In this document: piece by piece, positions 39,282-52,461 of the stretch
Position numbering within the stretch: the stretch's first letter is position 1
Layout: each line of letters begins with the position of its first letter
Assembly: GCA_948567375.1 (NCBI GenBank)
Contig: OX419760.1
Location: 8,432,001 to 8,496,000, forward strand
Reading direction: 5' to 3'
Length of the DNA: 64,000 nt
DNA from: Lunularia cruciata
Lineage: Eukaryota > Streptophyta > Marchantiopsida > Lunulariales > Lunulariaceae
Position numbers and translations under genes: made by a program
Notes under the pieces: model-generated
What the model was told of the DNA's origin: nothing
The model's input: only the letters and a program-made list of their open reading frames with translations
The model's database searches: none

Positions 39282-40356
39282 GTTCTCTATATATTAAATG
39301 ACTTCTTTGTTGTATTGTTGATAAGTGTATTTTAAGATAGTAATTTCCTATTTAATAATTTTAACACTAATTTCTATTTATTAAGTTCACCCAAGATAAA
39401 ATTTTGAATAATTTTATTTTCCAACATCATGTTTGTGATTGATTTCCACACAAAAATTGGTTTATTGTGAGTAGCATTTTAAAAGTGATGACTTCTACTT
39501 TCTATAGCAGATTTTTTTGCATTTTTTACTATTTCTTAGGATTTTTTGCATTAAAGTAGAGTAATACTCAATTTTTTCCACTCCAATAATGCAATCAGTG
39601 TTAGGAGAAATTATAACTAGATTGGGAGAAAAATGGAATATGAATCTAACAATCTTATAAAGCAAAATTCCTTCATCAATCTGTTCAAGAAAAATATGCA
39701 TAGAAATAACATAAATATCATGAAGTTTTCACTACATCCACAATTGCATAGGGTTTTCATTCACTCAATATATGTCAAAGTTTCAATTGACAATCAATAC
39801 TACAATATATATACAATTATAGTTCTCATCACTCATCTAATTCTATAATGTGCAATGTTAATTGATCCCTATATAACCTTAGATTATTTGGTATCAATTG
39901 ATACATATCACTTCATGAAGTTTTGTAAGTAGGATTCAATCCCATAACTTACCATAAGGAACATTTTTGTAGGAGCCATTCTCTCATAAGAGTCCCACAG
40001 TAATATCCTATGGGAGCCATTCTTATAGGTCCCACAAGCAATCCCATAGGAGCCAATCCCGCAACCAATCCCACAAGTCCTAGAGTTGTCCCAAACTTTA
40101 GGTGGACATAATTTGCTTCCACTGAGATAAGACTTGCCTCACTTTCATGTTTATTCATAAAGAAATCAATCCTAATGTGAACTGCCTTTTTGTGCACTTC
40201 CATAAATAAAATCCCATAATTTGAAGATTTTTCCCATATTGACTCTTCAAAGATCACATAAGAGAATTTTCCCATAAAGCATTTACATAATTAATTAGAC
40301 TCCACACTTAACAATCTATCACTAAGAATTTGACATTAATTTTCACTCTAATGTAC
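39282..40356. other. AT-rich stretch, no gene seen
   Basis: About 1.1 kb with high A+T in the first 600 bp. Near 39955-40090 short direct repeats of AATCCCAYAGGAGCC / CCCACAAG type occur. No ORF above background, no LTR end or tRNA recognised. Confidence 0.6.
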
Positions 40357-40618
40357 GATAACACCCATTTGTGCATGTGTGTGGTATTGTGATATTTAGC
40401 TTGGTATTACAAGTACTTGAGAGATATTATTTATATAGAGATAAAGGATGGTTCTAAATTAGTCATTATTAGCTAAAGTTAGTCATAGCTAAGATAGAGG
40501 GGACCTTACTTTAGAGGAGGTGGAAAAGATGAGCACCACTATTTTGGATTCTAGTGTGTTGACTTGGTATTATTCCTAGGTGTTTGGCTTTGAGAAAAGG
40601 GTTGAGAACTCTTGGGCC
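40357..40618 (+). repeat. Family A LTR fragment (first ~262 bp)
   Basis: TAACACCCATTTGTGC...CTCTTGGGCC in plus orientation, meeting an inverted 28-bp LTR start at 40617. The two share the bases CC at the join. Confidence 0.88.
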
Positions 40619-40692
40619 ACACACATGCACAAATGGGTGTTACATTTACCCCCGGACTAAGTTTTCACTTTGTCCTCAAAGTGAAGGTCTCT

Positions 40693-43600
40693 CTACCTTC
40701 TATGGTACATCTTCAACTTATCATGGTTAATCCTATCAAAGTGTCTTCCTCCCAACTCCTTGAGATCATAGGTGTAATTGCCTCACACCTTCTCTACTAT
40801 GAAAGGTCCAAAGTACTTAGGCAAAAACTTCTTTTGCACTCTCTAGAATCAAATGGAATCAAACAACATTACCCAATCACCTTCTTTGAAAGGCTCCACC
40901 TTCTTCTTGCCTTGCCTCTTGTCATAGCTCTCCTTTTGTTTTCTTTGGGCTTGCTCCACTCAAACCATAGCAACTGCTCTTGCCTCTTCCAACTCCATGA
41001 GTTGATCCTTCCTTGACTTCTCTGCATTACATCCTTGTGCTTTCTTCAATCTCCTATGAATGCTTTGGAAGGTAGGAAGATCAAAGTGAATAGATAAGGT
41101 AGACTCAATACCATACACCAATTGAAATGGAGAATATCTGGTGGAAGTCTTCATGGTTGTCCTATACTCCCACAAAACTGCATTAATCCTCTTGTCCCAA
41201 TGATGTTTATCCCCCTCTATTTTTGCATCTTTGGCCAACATCATGCACAAGGTCTGATTGGTTCTCTCTGCCAAGCCATTGGAATTTGGCTTATAGGATG
41301 TAGTTACTCTATGTGTGATAGAGAAATGTCGTAGCATGGCTGTAGTAATGCTTCTTGTAAACTCTCCTCCTCTATCAGAAACCAACTCCAAAGGGCATCC
41401 AAACCTAGTGATAATGTGTTCATAAAGAAATCTATCCACTTCATCTTCATTCTTGTCCCTCAATGGTCTAGCCTCATACCCACTTGGTAAGGTAATTAGT
41501 AACTACCACAATGTACCAATTGTTCCTTGGGGTTCTGTTGAGAGGACCTACAAAATCAGTTCCCCACTTCTCAAAAGGTCCTAGCAATGGAATTGATCTA
41601 AGTGACTTTCTAGCAAAAGCTTGACAAACATGACAAGTTTTGCAATAATCAAGACAATCCTTGAAAATCCCTCTCCAATGGTAACCTGCATCTAGAATCT
41701 TGAAAGCAGTCACCTTTCTTGCAAAGTGTCCTCCACATACTAAACCTTCATGAAACTCCTTTATGAGTAGAATAGACTCTTCTTTACCCACTGCTCTTTG
41801 AAGTAGGCCATCTGCTCCTTGGTGAAAAAGAATATCCTCCACCATTGTGTAAGGTCTAGATCTTGCTGCTAGAGCCTTCTTCTCCCTAGCATGCATCCCT
41901 TCTGGATATTTACCTCTTGTCACAAAATCCACAATCTCCTTGTACTCCATTGGAACCTCTTGAGTGATTGAGATTGTCATGAGTTTCTCATCCGGGAAGG
42001 AATCATCCACTTGCTCATCTCCATCATGATCATAGGCTCTAGATAACAAATCAGCATTTGCATGTTTCTTTCCCGGCCTATCCTCAATGGTGTAGTCATA
42101 CTCAGACAAGAAAATCATCCACCTTGCTAGTCTCCCTTCAACATAAGGCTTGTTGAAGATGTACTTCAAAGCCTTGTGATCCGTGAAAATGGTGGCTTTC
42201 CCTCCAATCAAGTAGTGTCTAAACTTCTTGAGACCAAAGATCACTGCCAACCCTTCTCTCTCCATGACAGAGTAGTTCTTCTCTGCTGAAACCATCTGCC
42301 TACTAGCATAAGCTATTAGATGATCATGCCCATCTTGGTCTAATTGACTAAGAGTGCATCTTATAGCTACATTAGAAGCATCAGTGTAGAGGATGAAAGG
42401 CTTACTCCAATCAGGTTAGCAAGAATTGGAGCTACAACAAGGGATTGCTTGAGCACCTCAAAAGCTTTGAGAGCCTCCTTGTCCTCCAAAATCACCATGT
42501 AATCTACACCCTTCTTCATGAAGATGGTCAATGCATAAGCCTTGTTGGAAAATGAGAAGATGAACCTCCTATAGTATCCAACCATCCCCAAGAATTGGCA
42601 TAACTTTGTCAAGCTTGAAGGGAATGGAAGGTCTGAGATTTTCCTCACCTTCTCAAGATCAAATGCTATTCCATCCTTGGAGATGATGTGCCCCAAAAGT
42701 AGACCTTCTTCACATCCAAAAATGCACTTCTCTGGGTTGAGTGATGCATTTGCCTCATCTAAGCGTTGCAAGACTTTGATTAGGTCCTCAAAGTGCTCCT
42801 CCTTGCTCCCATAGACACAAAAGTCATCAATGAAGTCTCTCATAAATTTCCCAATGAAAGGTTCAAATACCTTGTTCATGAACCATTGGAATGTGGCTGG
42901 AGCATTGCAAACCCCAAAAGGCATGACCTTGAAAGCGTAAGTTCCCCAAGGTGTGGTGAATGTGGTGAGTTGTTGATGCTCTGGTGTAATCTTGATTTGG
43001 TTCTATCCACTATAACCATCTCCAAAACTGTACCTCTCATGACCTGCAACCTCCTCCAAGATCTCATCAATGAATGCCAATGGGTAGTAGTCCTTCTTGG
43101 TAACAGCATTGAGCTTCTTGTAATCCACACATACCAGAAGCTTGCCATTCTTTTTCTTCACAATGACATTTGGAGACACCCATTCTAAATTCTCCACCTC
43201 AAAGATAAATCCAGCCTCCTTGAGCTTATCAATCTCCTCCTTCACAACCAAAGATATTGGTGGGCTAATGCGATGTTGTTTTTGGCGAATTGGTCTTGCA
43301 TGTGACTCCACCTCTATCTTGTGCTCCTCCAAGGTGACTTCCTTCAAATCCTTGTAACTAAAAGCAAACACATGGATGAACTTGCGGAAAATCTCCTCAA
43401 ATCTCACCTTCTCCTCCTTGGTAACATTTGGGCCATACTTGAGGGTAGCTAACCTTCTCTCTACCTCCCCAAGTGTCAATGGTGATTTGTTTGGGTCCTT
43501 CAAAACCTCTAGCTTAGGTGCAAAATCCATAGCACACAAAGGATACACATCTAAATTAGATTCAAATTCATCCTCCTCTGTGGAAGTCTCCTCCTTCATA

Positions 43601-43878
43601 CTTGTGTCCACACCTGAAGCTCTTTCTTCAGAATCTGATTCCCAATAATCAGAAGATGGTGTATCTGAATGTGAAGTGTTGGTGGTGTTAGTCACAGGAA
43701 TAGTGACTCTATGGTTTGATGGCCCAATCCTCAAGTACCCTTTGTGCCATCGATTAGTTGTGCGTGCTGCTCTCAACCATGGCCTCCCAAGAAGTAAGTC
43801 ATAGCTTGAATCCTTCAAGACTTGGAAAGTCATGAGATTTTCAACTCCCATAACTAAAACTACTACTTTATCCATCAC
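40693..43878 (-). pseudogene. Pol of A3, broken
   Basis: Same domain order as A2, read on the minus strand: protease end, RT (MPFGVCNAPATFQ, FIDD), RNase H, integrase. Breaks seen: a nonsense Tyr to stop in FGDGYSGxNQ (about 43003), a 1-bp deletion near 42417 (ILANLIGVS instead of ILAKPDWS), a 1-bp insertion at about 41478 after TKWV, loss of a few codons near 41610 (ARKSLRSIP instead of ARSSTSTPPLRSIP), and CGA to TGA near 40958. Non-functional. Confidence 0.88.
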
Positions 43879-43913
43879 CCCTATTGGTCAAACTTGTTGC
43901 TTGTTTGCCATGC

Positions 43914-45491
43914 TCACCACAAATATTGAAGGTCTTTCAACTTCTTCATCAACCTTTTAGACATGGCATTTACTGCTGATCCTCCATCAACCAATGCATC
44001 CTTGATGTTGTGACCATTCACTCTCACATCAATCTTGGAGGCATATTCACAAGCCTCCCATGGTGCTGGCTTGGCATCCACCACCTCCATTGATACTGGA
44101 ACTTTTGCCTTCTTCTTCCTCTTTCTCCTTGTAGAACTCAAACCACCTCTAAGTTCCTTTCTCAAGGTAGGGTTCAAAGCAATTAATTGGCCAACTGTGA
44201 TGTTAGCCTTGTGACTACCAACATCCTCCAACACATTGTAGTTCCATTGTTGCTTTGAGATCAAGAAGTCCTCCATCCCCAACTTCTTCCTTGGAGTCTT
44301 TGTTGTTGATGGTGTTGAGGTGCAAGTGCTCTTAGTAGACATAGGAGTATCTTTGCTTGGAGTAAATCCTTGAGAAGAGTGAACATCCTCTGCAAAATGA
44401 GCTCTCTTCTTCTCTTGTGCCAAAAGCTCCAAATTAAGACTCTTGGAGTTTGAGTACTCTCCCTTCTCATACTTGCTCTCCACTACATCTATGGATGCTA
44501 TCCCCTTACCTTTGTTTGGATTAGGAGCCACTTGGGTTTCACTACCACCCTCTTTCCCTCTATTGGCTCCCTCATAACCCCTTCCTCCATGGTAAGTGGA
44601 ATTTGGGCAATTCCTTTGGATATGGCCTCTTCCTCCACAACCAAAACAATTTCTATCATTGAAATTGTTGGCTGGTTGAACTCCTCTATATGGATAGTTT
44701 CCATAACTCCTAGGCCCTCTCCTTAGATTCTGATCCACCTCTCTCTTCTCCAATAGTTGCACCACATTGATCTTGAGATCCGCAAGTTGTTCTGTGATGG
44801 TTTGAAGTGGATCTTTTGGTGGAGGTGCAAGAACTGGAGCAACCACTTCTTGTGGTGCAACCCTTGCCACCAAAGTATCAGAAGTTCCACCATACTTGTA
44901 GCTTTGAGGAGGATGCACAACCTCCTTCACCACCAAATCACTCTCATCCCCTTCCAAACTCTCCTCCATACGAATTGCAATCTTGATAGCTTCAACCTTG
45001 GAAGAAGGTTTCTCATATCTCACCTTGCTTCTAATTTGTGGTCTCAACCCTCCCACAAAATTCTTGGTGAGCATGGCCCCTATGCCAATCATTGTAGTCT
45101 CCACATCATCCCCACCCTTCCTCAACACTATGCAAAATCTGGACTCTAACTTTTCCACTCTTTCCACATAGACTCTCACTTCCTCTCCATCTCTTTGCTT
45201 GAGAAATGTAACCTCATTCATCAATCTCTCATAACTCTCATCAAGAGAAAAGTTCTCAATGAGTGTTGAAGTCAAAGTCTCCCAAGACTCTTCTTCCCAA
45301 TCTCTCATCTCTCTCTTTTGGTATTCTGTCTCATACCATGTAAGTGCTGCATCCTCAAAGAAATCTGGTAATAATGAGGCCCACTCATTCTTCATCCTCT
45401 CATTTTTTCCTATGCAAGCTCTCTTGAAGCCTCTCACAAAGGCCTCCACATCTTTTCCATCCTTGCCAAAGAAAACCAAAAGTTTCCCCAT
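43914..45491 (-). pseudogene. Gag and protease start of A3
   Basis: 525 codons from MGKLLVFFGKDGKDVEAFVR through the knuckle CFGCGGRGHIQRNC and protease active site LVDGGSAVNAM. An 11-bp deletion after RLMKKL shifts the frame to KDLQYLW and stop. Beyond it the UGA seen in A1 is also present (about 43891). Gag itself is open and could still make a capsid protein. Confidence 0.85.
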
Positions 45492-45558
45492 CTTAACCCC
45501 TCACTATCTTTCTTTTCTCTCAAATTTTTTTTTCTTTTTTTTTTCTCTCAATCTATTA

Positions 45559-45723
45559 CTAATAGAGTATATACATGACTAACACTATCTGAGAATAATC
45601 CACTCTAGGGAACACAAAAGGTTCAGGTTGCTCCAAGATTTCTATAGCAACATCAAATCCTAGAGTGCATATTAATCTAACTCTCATGGATAGTTTATCT
45701 ATAAGTTGAGAGATTATCTCCAT
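45559..45723 (-). CDS. Leader ORF-b of A3 (54 aa)
   Basis: MEIISQLIDKLSMRVRL...LVMYILY, open at full length in an otherwise broken element. Same position relative to gag as in A1 and A2. Confidence 0.45.
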   Translation of the reverse strand: MEIISQLIDKLSMRVRLICTLGFDVAIEILEQPEPFVFPRVDYSQIVLVMYILY

Positions 45724-46019
45724 CACTAATCTTGAGAACTAGCTGATGAAGGTGAGAGTCTTGATGAACTAGCTGATGACTCTATACAATTTTCCAGAGA
45801 GCATGCAGTTGGAGGAGCAATTTACCCTATCAACTTTCAAAAATTCTAGCCTAGTGCCCATAGTAGCTCTCACAATAATTTCAAGTGTGCTAACTGAAAG
45901 ATAACCCAAGCTATCATGTGTAGAAATTTCAAGTCTAGATCTCAAACTTGAGATTTTGCCCAAAATCACCTTAATCCCCAAAATTTGCAATCCACCTCAC
46001 ACAATCTCTCCAATTCCTC

Positions 46020-46190
46020 TCATGTGTACAAGATGTACAAAATCACTTCAAAGACATCATAATGAACTACAAGGTATACAAATGGATCTTGGTTCTCCAA
46101 CATAAGTTCAACCCTCTCCTCTCCTAATGTTCTCTCCAAGTGAGCTCTCATAGCCTCCTTCTGCCTAATGAAGAATTGAACGCGGAACAT
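46020..46190 (-). CDS. Leader ORF-a of A3 (56 aa)
   Basis: MFRVQFFIRQKEAMRAHLER...VILYILYT with a few substitutions (Tyr to Phe, Ala to Val, Pro to Leu). First ATG after the PBS, as in A1 and A2. Confidence 0.45.
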   Translation of the reverse strand: MFRVQFFIRQKEAMRAHLERTLGEERVELMLENQDPFVYLVVHYDVFEVILYILYT

Positions 46191-46209
46191 TATCTTGCCT
46201 TCTAGAGAG

Positions 46210-46227
46210 GTCCCGGCAACGGAACCA
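46210..46227 (-). other. Primer-binding site of A3 (tRNA-Glu type)
   Basis: Complement of TGGTTCCGTTGCCGGGAC, 4 nt from the 5' LTR end at 46232. Confidence 0.78.
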
Positions 46228-46231
46228 AAAA

Positions 46232-46831
46232 TGTGAGCCGGCCTGTCTCTCACTCAAGATGAACCTCTGATGGCTATTATGGTAGCGCACCATGGACCAA
46301 GAAGGCAAGGAACCCCAACTCCATCATACTCCTCCAAGGCTAACACTCCAAGACTCAAGACATTGCTCACTAGAGAACTCAATGAGAGAGAGATAGTTGC
46401 AAATGAAAGGATGATGAGTATCTCCTCACCCCTTGTTTATATACTTGTGAAATAGTTACGTACCAAAGTTAATAATTACCATAGTAACTCAAGTTACTAG
46501 ACTAAAAGTCAAGTAAAGTCAAAAAGTAGAAAGGAATATCCATTCACATGGGCATATTCCCCTAAGCATGTGGTCTTATCTTGACCCAACCACTAAGTCA
46601 ATGATTCCTTCACATGGGCTATCCTTGGACTAAAGAAGAATCCAAAACAAAAAGGCTTGCGGGCCGAAGAGTTCTCAACTCTTTCCTCAAAGCCAAACAC
46701 CTAGGAATAATACCAAGTCAACACACTAAAATCCAAAATAGTGGTGTTCATCTTTTCTACTTCCTCTAAAGTAAAGTCCCCTCTATCTTAGCTATGACTC
46801 TATTTAGCTAACTATGACTAACTTTAGCTAA
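46232..46831 (-). repeat. 5' LTR of A3, truncated (600 bp)
   Basis: Minus strand ends CCGGCTCACA at 46232. It lacks roughly the first 100 bp of the LTR: at 46831 it runs into plus-strand leader sequence. A short duplication of TTAGCTAACTATGACTAA lies near the break. Keeps the 13-bp segment missing in A2. Confidence 0.88.
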
Positions 46832-47345
46832 CCAGTTCTCAAGATTAGTGATGGAGATAATCATTCAACTTATGGATAAACTTTCCATGAGAGTTAGATT
46901 AATATGCACTCTAGGATTTGATGTTGCTATAGAAATCTTGGAGCAACCTGAACCTTTTGTGTTCCCTAGGGTGGATTATTCTCAAATGGTTTTAGTCATG
47001 TACATACTCTATTAGTTATAGAGTGAGAGAAAGAAAAGAGAAAAAAAAATTGAGAGAAAAGAAAGATAGCGAGGGGTCAAGATGGGGAAACTTCCACTTT
47101 TCTTTGGCAAGGATGGAGAAGATGTGGAGGCCTTTTTGAAAGACTTCAAGAGAGCTTGCATATTAAACAACGAGAGGAGGAAGAATGAGTGGGTCTCATT
47201 ATAAGCTGATTTCCTTGAAGATGCAGCACTTGATTTCTTTGAGGATGCAAGTATGAGTCGGAATACCAAAAGAGAGAGATGAGAGATGGGGAAGAAGAGT
47301 CTTGGAAGAGTTTGACGTCAACACTCATTGAGAACTTTCTCCCAT
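46832..47345 (+). repeat. Family A leader/gag fragment, plus orientation
   Basis: Matches A2 from the end of ORF-Z (AGTTCTCAAGATTAG) to about gag codon 85. Contains an open ORF-b copy at 46851-47015 and the gag start at 47082, then stops and a small tandem duplication of GATTTCTTTGAGGATGCA. It meets the next fragment head to head in an A/T-rich run near 47345. Confidence 0.85.
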
Positions 47346-49293
47346 ATGAGAGTTTTTTTCTTTTTTTCTTTTCTTTTCTCTCACTCTATTACTCATAGAG
47401 TATATACATGACTAACACTATCTGAGAATAATCCATTCTAGGGAACACAAAAGGTTCAAGTTGCTCCAAGATTTCTATAGCAACATCAAATCCTAGAGTG
47501 CATATTAATCTAACTCTCATGGATAGTTTATCCATAAGTTGAAAGATTATCTCCATCACTAATCTTGAGAACTAGCTGATGAAGGTGGTAGTATTTTTGT
47601 AGCTGTACTAAGACTCTCTCCAAGATCCTTCACCAAATTCTCCAAAAGTGCTTTTACTCCGCTACACTCATGTACTTTTGGAAGTCCTTCCACTCCACAA
47701 ACCTCACACAACTCCTTGGTCTTAGATCTTCTCCCTCCCAATCTTGGTGAAGAAGGTCCAACATGCAAACCCAAGTCAAGTAAGCCTCTCCTTTCCCTCA
47801 ATCTCTTGCTCTCAAAGGTCAATGGACACAAACTTGCCTTATGTCCACTCTCTCTACATAGAAAGCACTAAAACTCACTCTTTCCTCCAAGTGGCATAGG
47901 TTTTTGGATCCTCTCAACACTCTCTTCAAATTCTATTGTAAACTCTCTTTTCCTCAAATCCACCCCTACAATCACCTCAAACCCTTGGAGAACCTTTCAT
48001 AATCTCAATTCCCACTCTTGATGACCCTCCATATTCCCAAGATGAATCTAAACACTCAAACATGCTTTTTGTTGCTCTAAAACTCCTCATGCATGAGATC
48101 TCAACTCTACAAAATTGACCCTTCCTCACAATTTCTCTCAAATCTCTCAATTAGTATGTGACAATCCTCTGAAACTTTGCACACTTGATCTCAACTCTAG
48201 GCATCACTCCTTGCAAAATTTCAGATCTTTTCATTGAGCCATTTGGCCTAGAACCTTTCTATTCAACACACATATTTGAGATTTGGTCTGAAAACCACCC
48301 CACTCACTTCAAAAACTCATTTCTCCCTTCACAAGAATTATCTCTCTCTATTTTTTGTAGCAGCACATAAAATACAATGCACTGAAGTTTCTTGGAAATT
48401 TTCAGGACAATTCACATAAAATTGAAGAAATGGCAGACTATGTACAATTTTCCAAAAAGCATGTAGTTGCGGGAACAATTTACCCTATCAACTTTCAAAA
48501 TTTCTAGCCCAGTGTGCATAGTTTCTCTCACAATAATTTCAAGTGTGACAACTAAAAGATAACCCAAGCTATCATGTGTAGAAATTTCAAGTCCAGATCT
48601 TAAACTTGAGTTTTTACCCAAAATCACCTTAATCCCCAAAATCTGCAATCCACCTCACACAATCTCTCCAATTCCTCTCATGTGTACAAGATGTACAAAA
48701 TCACTTCAAAGACATCATAATGAACTACAGGGTATACAAATTGATCTTGGTTCTCTAACATAAGTTCAGCCCTCTCTTCTCTTAATGTTCTCTCCATGTG
48801 AGCTCTCATAGCCTCCTTCTACCTAATGTAGAATTGAACGCGGAACATTATCTTGCCTTCTAGAGAGGTCCCGGGAACAGAACCAAAAATATGAGCAAAA
48901 TACGGCCTGTCTCTCAATCAAGATGAACCTCTGATGCCTATTATGATAGCTCACCATGGACTAAGAAGGCAAGGAACCCCAACTCCATCATACTCCTCCA
49001 AGGGTAACACTCCAAGACTCAAGACATTGCTCACTAGAGAACTCAATGAGAGAGAGATAGTTGCAAACGAATGGATGATGAGTACCACCTCCACCACTTG
49101 TTTATATACTTGTGAAATAGTTACGTACCAAAGTTACTAATTACTATAGTAACTCAAGTTACTAGACTAAAAATCAAGTAAAGTCAAAAAGTAGAAAGGA
49201 ATATCTATTCATATGGGCATATTCCACTAGCATGTGATCTTATCTTGACCCAACCACTAAAGTCAAGGATTCCTTCACATGGGCTATCCTTGG
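47346..49293 (-). repeat. Family A leader plus 5' LTR fragment, minus orientation
   Basis: Minus strand from 49293: truncated LTR (49293-48890), PBS with two mismatches (48885-48868), decayed ORF-a, decayed ORF-Z (knuckle Lys to stop; tail still open at 47559-47831) and ORF-b, then cut at the purine-rich tract before gag. Together with 46832-47345 it forms an inverted repeat of the ORF-b region. At 49293 it meets family D pol. Confidence 0.85.
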
Positions 49294-51304
49294 TACTTCA
49301 TCTTGGCCCATCTTGAATAGAATGTTATGTTTGAGCTGATATGGCCCCATGTTCTTGAGAAAGATTGCCCTCTGCTCTGGGTCCAGCCCTTTAGGACAAT
49401 GGAGAGTATTCAGATAATGATATTCTGTACTTTGCATTGCTGTTAATTGATATAACTCTTCATCAGGGAACCAATCGTCCATTTCCTAGTCCTGGTCTTG
49501 AGTTTCTAAACTGGACATGAAGTCCACATTCAAATGTGAAGCTCCCATCCTTACTTGTGCAGTATATGTGAATTCTTGTAACAACAAGATCCATCTTGCA
49601 ATTTTCCCGGACAAATCTGCCTTCTTGACCAAATGTTGCAATGCATAATGGTCAACATAAAAGACAAACTCATATCCCAATAGGTAGTGGCAAAATTTCT
49701 TGCAGGCATACACCATTTTGAGTGCTTCTCTTTCAGTTGTTGAATAGTTCTTTTCAGAAATTGAAAGTTGTCGGTTGGCATAATACACCAGGTAGGCCTT
49801 CTTCTTCTCGTCCTTCTGACTTAAGACGATGCTAATGGCCATGGACAAAATTTCCACATATACATGAAAAGGGACATCACAATTCGGGGCCCTCATAATT
49901 GGTGCTTCAACTAGTTTCTTCTTCAACACCTGGAAAGCTTCTTCTTGATTTGCTTCCCATAGGTAGTCTTCGGATTTCTTCAGAAGCTTTGTAAGGGGTG
50001 CAGCAAGCACCGCATAGTTTGACACAAAAGTGTCTATAGTATCCGACATGTCCCAAGAAGGCTCTCAACTCCCAAATGTTCTTTGGGGATTCCCAAGCTG
50101 CAATTACTTTAACTTGCTCAACATCAACTTTAATACCTCGGCTTGACACCCAATGCCCCAAAAGAATTCCCTCCTTCATTACAAAGAAGCATTTCTGTGG
50201 GTGTAATGACAATCCGGCAAAATGACACCTTTCAAAAGTTTGGTGAAGGTAATCCAAATGTACATCTCTTTGCCCAAACACACAAAAATCATCAATGAAC
50301 ACTTCAACAAATTTGCATAGGAAATCCTTGAAGATTGAATTCATCATCCACTGAAAAGTAGCGGGAGCATTACACAACCTAAAGGGCATTTGATTGTAAG
50401 CAAAAGTGCCCCAATCGGTTGTGAATGTAGTTTTATCCTTGTCCTCTTTGTGGATGTATACTTGATTGTACCCTGAGAATCCATCGAGAAAACTATAACA
50501 AGGATGACTAGCTACTTGGTTTAGAATTGTATCGGTAAAAGGCAAGGGATGATGATCCTTCCTTGTGACTGCATTCAACTTACGGAAGTCTTGGCACACT
50601 CGGATCTTCCTTGTTTTCTTCTTTGGGACAATGACAATGGGGGAGACACATTCACTGCTTAAGACAGGGAAGATAATTCTGGCCCCTAAGTACTTGTCGA
50701 TTTCATCTTTCACCAAAAGGGAGTACTTTGGGTTCAGGCGGTATTGTCTCTACCAAACCGGAACTGCACCTTCAACTAGATCAATCCGGTGTTCTATAAA
50801 TTCTTGTGGAATACCCGACATTTTATCTATAGACCAGGCAAATACATCCTGGAATTCTATAAACAAGGCAATGTATCCTGCCAACTCCTCCAAAGTGACT
50901 GTCTTTAAAACTTTTAAATTTTTTCCTTTAGTCAAAACAACATCTTGACAGTCATAAGGGTTGATGATTCCTTCAACATTGCTTACTCGGCTTAACCGGA
51001 GGCGAGCTGCCATCAAACCCCCTTCCTCCAAGTCAGGTTCACCCAAGGTGAGGTCATATGGATCTTTGTCTTCGACATCCACCTTGTAGCGTTCCAAGTA
51101 ATTGACTTGGACTTTGTCTTCGGATTTGTTTGAGGACAAAGACGATGAGTCTTTGGATTTTTCCTCATCTTCTAACAAACTAGTTTCCCCGAGATGTGGA
51201 ACCTTTGTCCAACTCACAATCAACAGCTTCTGGTCTTCGGACAAAATGTCCTTAAACCGTAACTTCTGTTGGTGCCAATCAACCACAACTTGGGCACTGT
51301 ACAA
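49294..51304 (-). pseudogene. RT and RNase H of family D, broken
   Basis: On the minus strand: a linker with acidic patches (51304-50750), then RT: MVKDEIDKYLGARIIFPV, VCQDFRKLNAVTRKDHHPLP, FLDGFSGYNQVYIHKEDKD, MPFRLCNAPATFQ and FIDD (50299-50285), LGHWVSSRGIKVD. A 1-bp loss near 50027 shifts the frame inside GYYRHF. RNase H continues at 50049-49486 (FHVYVEI, YYANRQLSISEKNYSTTERE, ARWILLLQEF). It ends in the pre-integrase linker (LDPEQRAIFLKNMGPYQLK). Nonsense codons lie at the Trp of GRPWL (51303) and after VPVW (50747). Confidence 0.85.
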
Positions 51305-52138
51305 CTAGGGTCTTCCAATCAACAGAGGGTAACCAGTCTTGGTCACTAGTTGCAACACAATGTAGTTCAACTTCAAGGGCACCCCTCCAATGATCATGGT
51401 AATTTTGGACAGCATGCCCAAAGGCCGTCTCCTGGTTTGGTGTGCAAATTTTAAGACTCGGGGTGTTGGCTCAAACATATGATACCCCAATCGATTTGCA
51501 GTATCTTTGGTCATGACATTCACACAAGAACCCAAATCAATGCGTATTGACATGATCATGCACCTTGCAATCTCTACATCAACCTCGGGAGATCCCAGAT
51601 CTTCTTGCTCAATATGATAGATAGCGGGCAGGTCTTTCTTTGACATCGACCTTACTTTCTTGAGGGCCAAATTCAGATGCCTCTTGTACAGCTTGTTGTC
51701 TTCCCACAATTGCTTAAATGTGACGTTGGCATTTGTGGCTGCCAAATTTGTCTTTGCCTTTGGCTCTAGGTTTGAAGTCTCTCCATGTTTGATTTTGACT
51801 TTGGGATGTTTCAAAATGGTGACAAGATTGCTAGTGGTCTTGACCCAAGGTTCCTCGAGTTGACCCACCTCGGCTTGGATCAGACCCTTTACTTTGGATC
51901 GGATGTCCGCCGGAAAAATTGGAGGCTTCATCTTTGTCTCCTCCTCCAAACTCATTTCCTGAGTTTTGAGTATCGCTTCCTTGAGTTCTTTCTGCAAGGC
52001 TTTAGCGAGGATCTTTTCCTCCTTGGTAGATAGAATTACCTTTGGGTGCAATCTCTTTGCCTTTTTGTAAGACGATGAGGTCATACTCAGCTCTTTGGGG
52101 TCACGCTTCATCTTACTTGCGTGTGTCTTAACCTTCAA
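51305..52138 (-). pseudogene. Protease region of family D
   Basis: 277 codons. A basic, Lys-rich N-terminus is followed by an aspartic protease core: CMIMSIRIDLGSCVNVMTKD, with D-L-G at the active site as in many Athila-type elements, then GYPLLIGRP and a TAG in place of the Trp. The Lys-rich part probably belongs to the gag-protease linker. Confidence 0.75.
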
Positions 52139-52461
52139 AATTTCAAGGTCCGGCCATTCTCCTTCTGAGGCCAGACTCCCTTCCTGAGGTCTCTCCTCCT
52201 CAAGTGTTATACAATTTACATTAGTATCCCCCTTTGCTTGAAGCGTTGCACGCTAAGCAAGGTCTGTACATATTTTACAGGCGGCTTCGCGTTTGGTGGG
52301 TGAAGGCCTTGGTTGCTTGTATGGCCCGATCCTTTACAATTTCCGCATAGGGAAACATACCCAATTTGCCTTCTTGGCTCCAGACAATTTGGAAACCAAT
52401 GCTATCAAGCCACAATTGTAACATGTCCCGGGTGCAACATTTTGAGGTCAATTTTGTTTGC

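Larger units (their letters stand above)
40617..46831 (-). mobile_element. Family A element A3, minus copy with rearranged ends
   Basis: Minus-strand family A: 5' LTR (46831-46232, truncated at its start), PBS, ORF-a, ORF-b, gag, pol, PPT (40653-40645) and only the first 28 bp of the 3' LTR (40644-40617). The leader lacks most of ORF-Z (deleted near 45760). No target duplication can be seen because both ends are rearranged. Confidence 0.92.
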
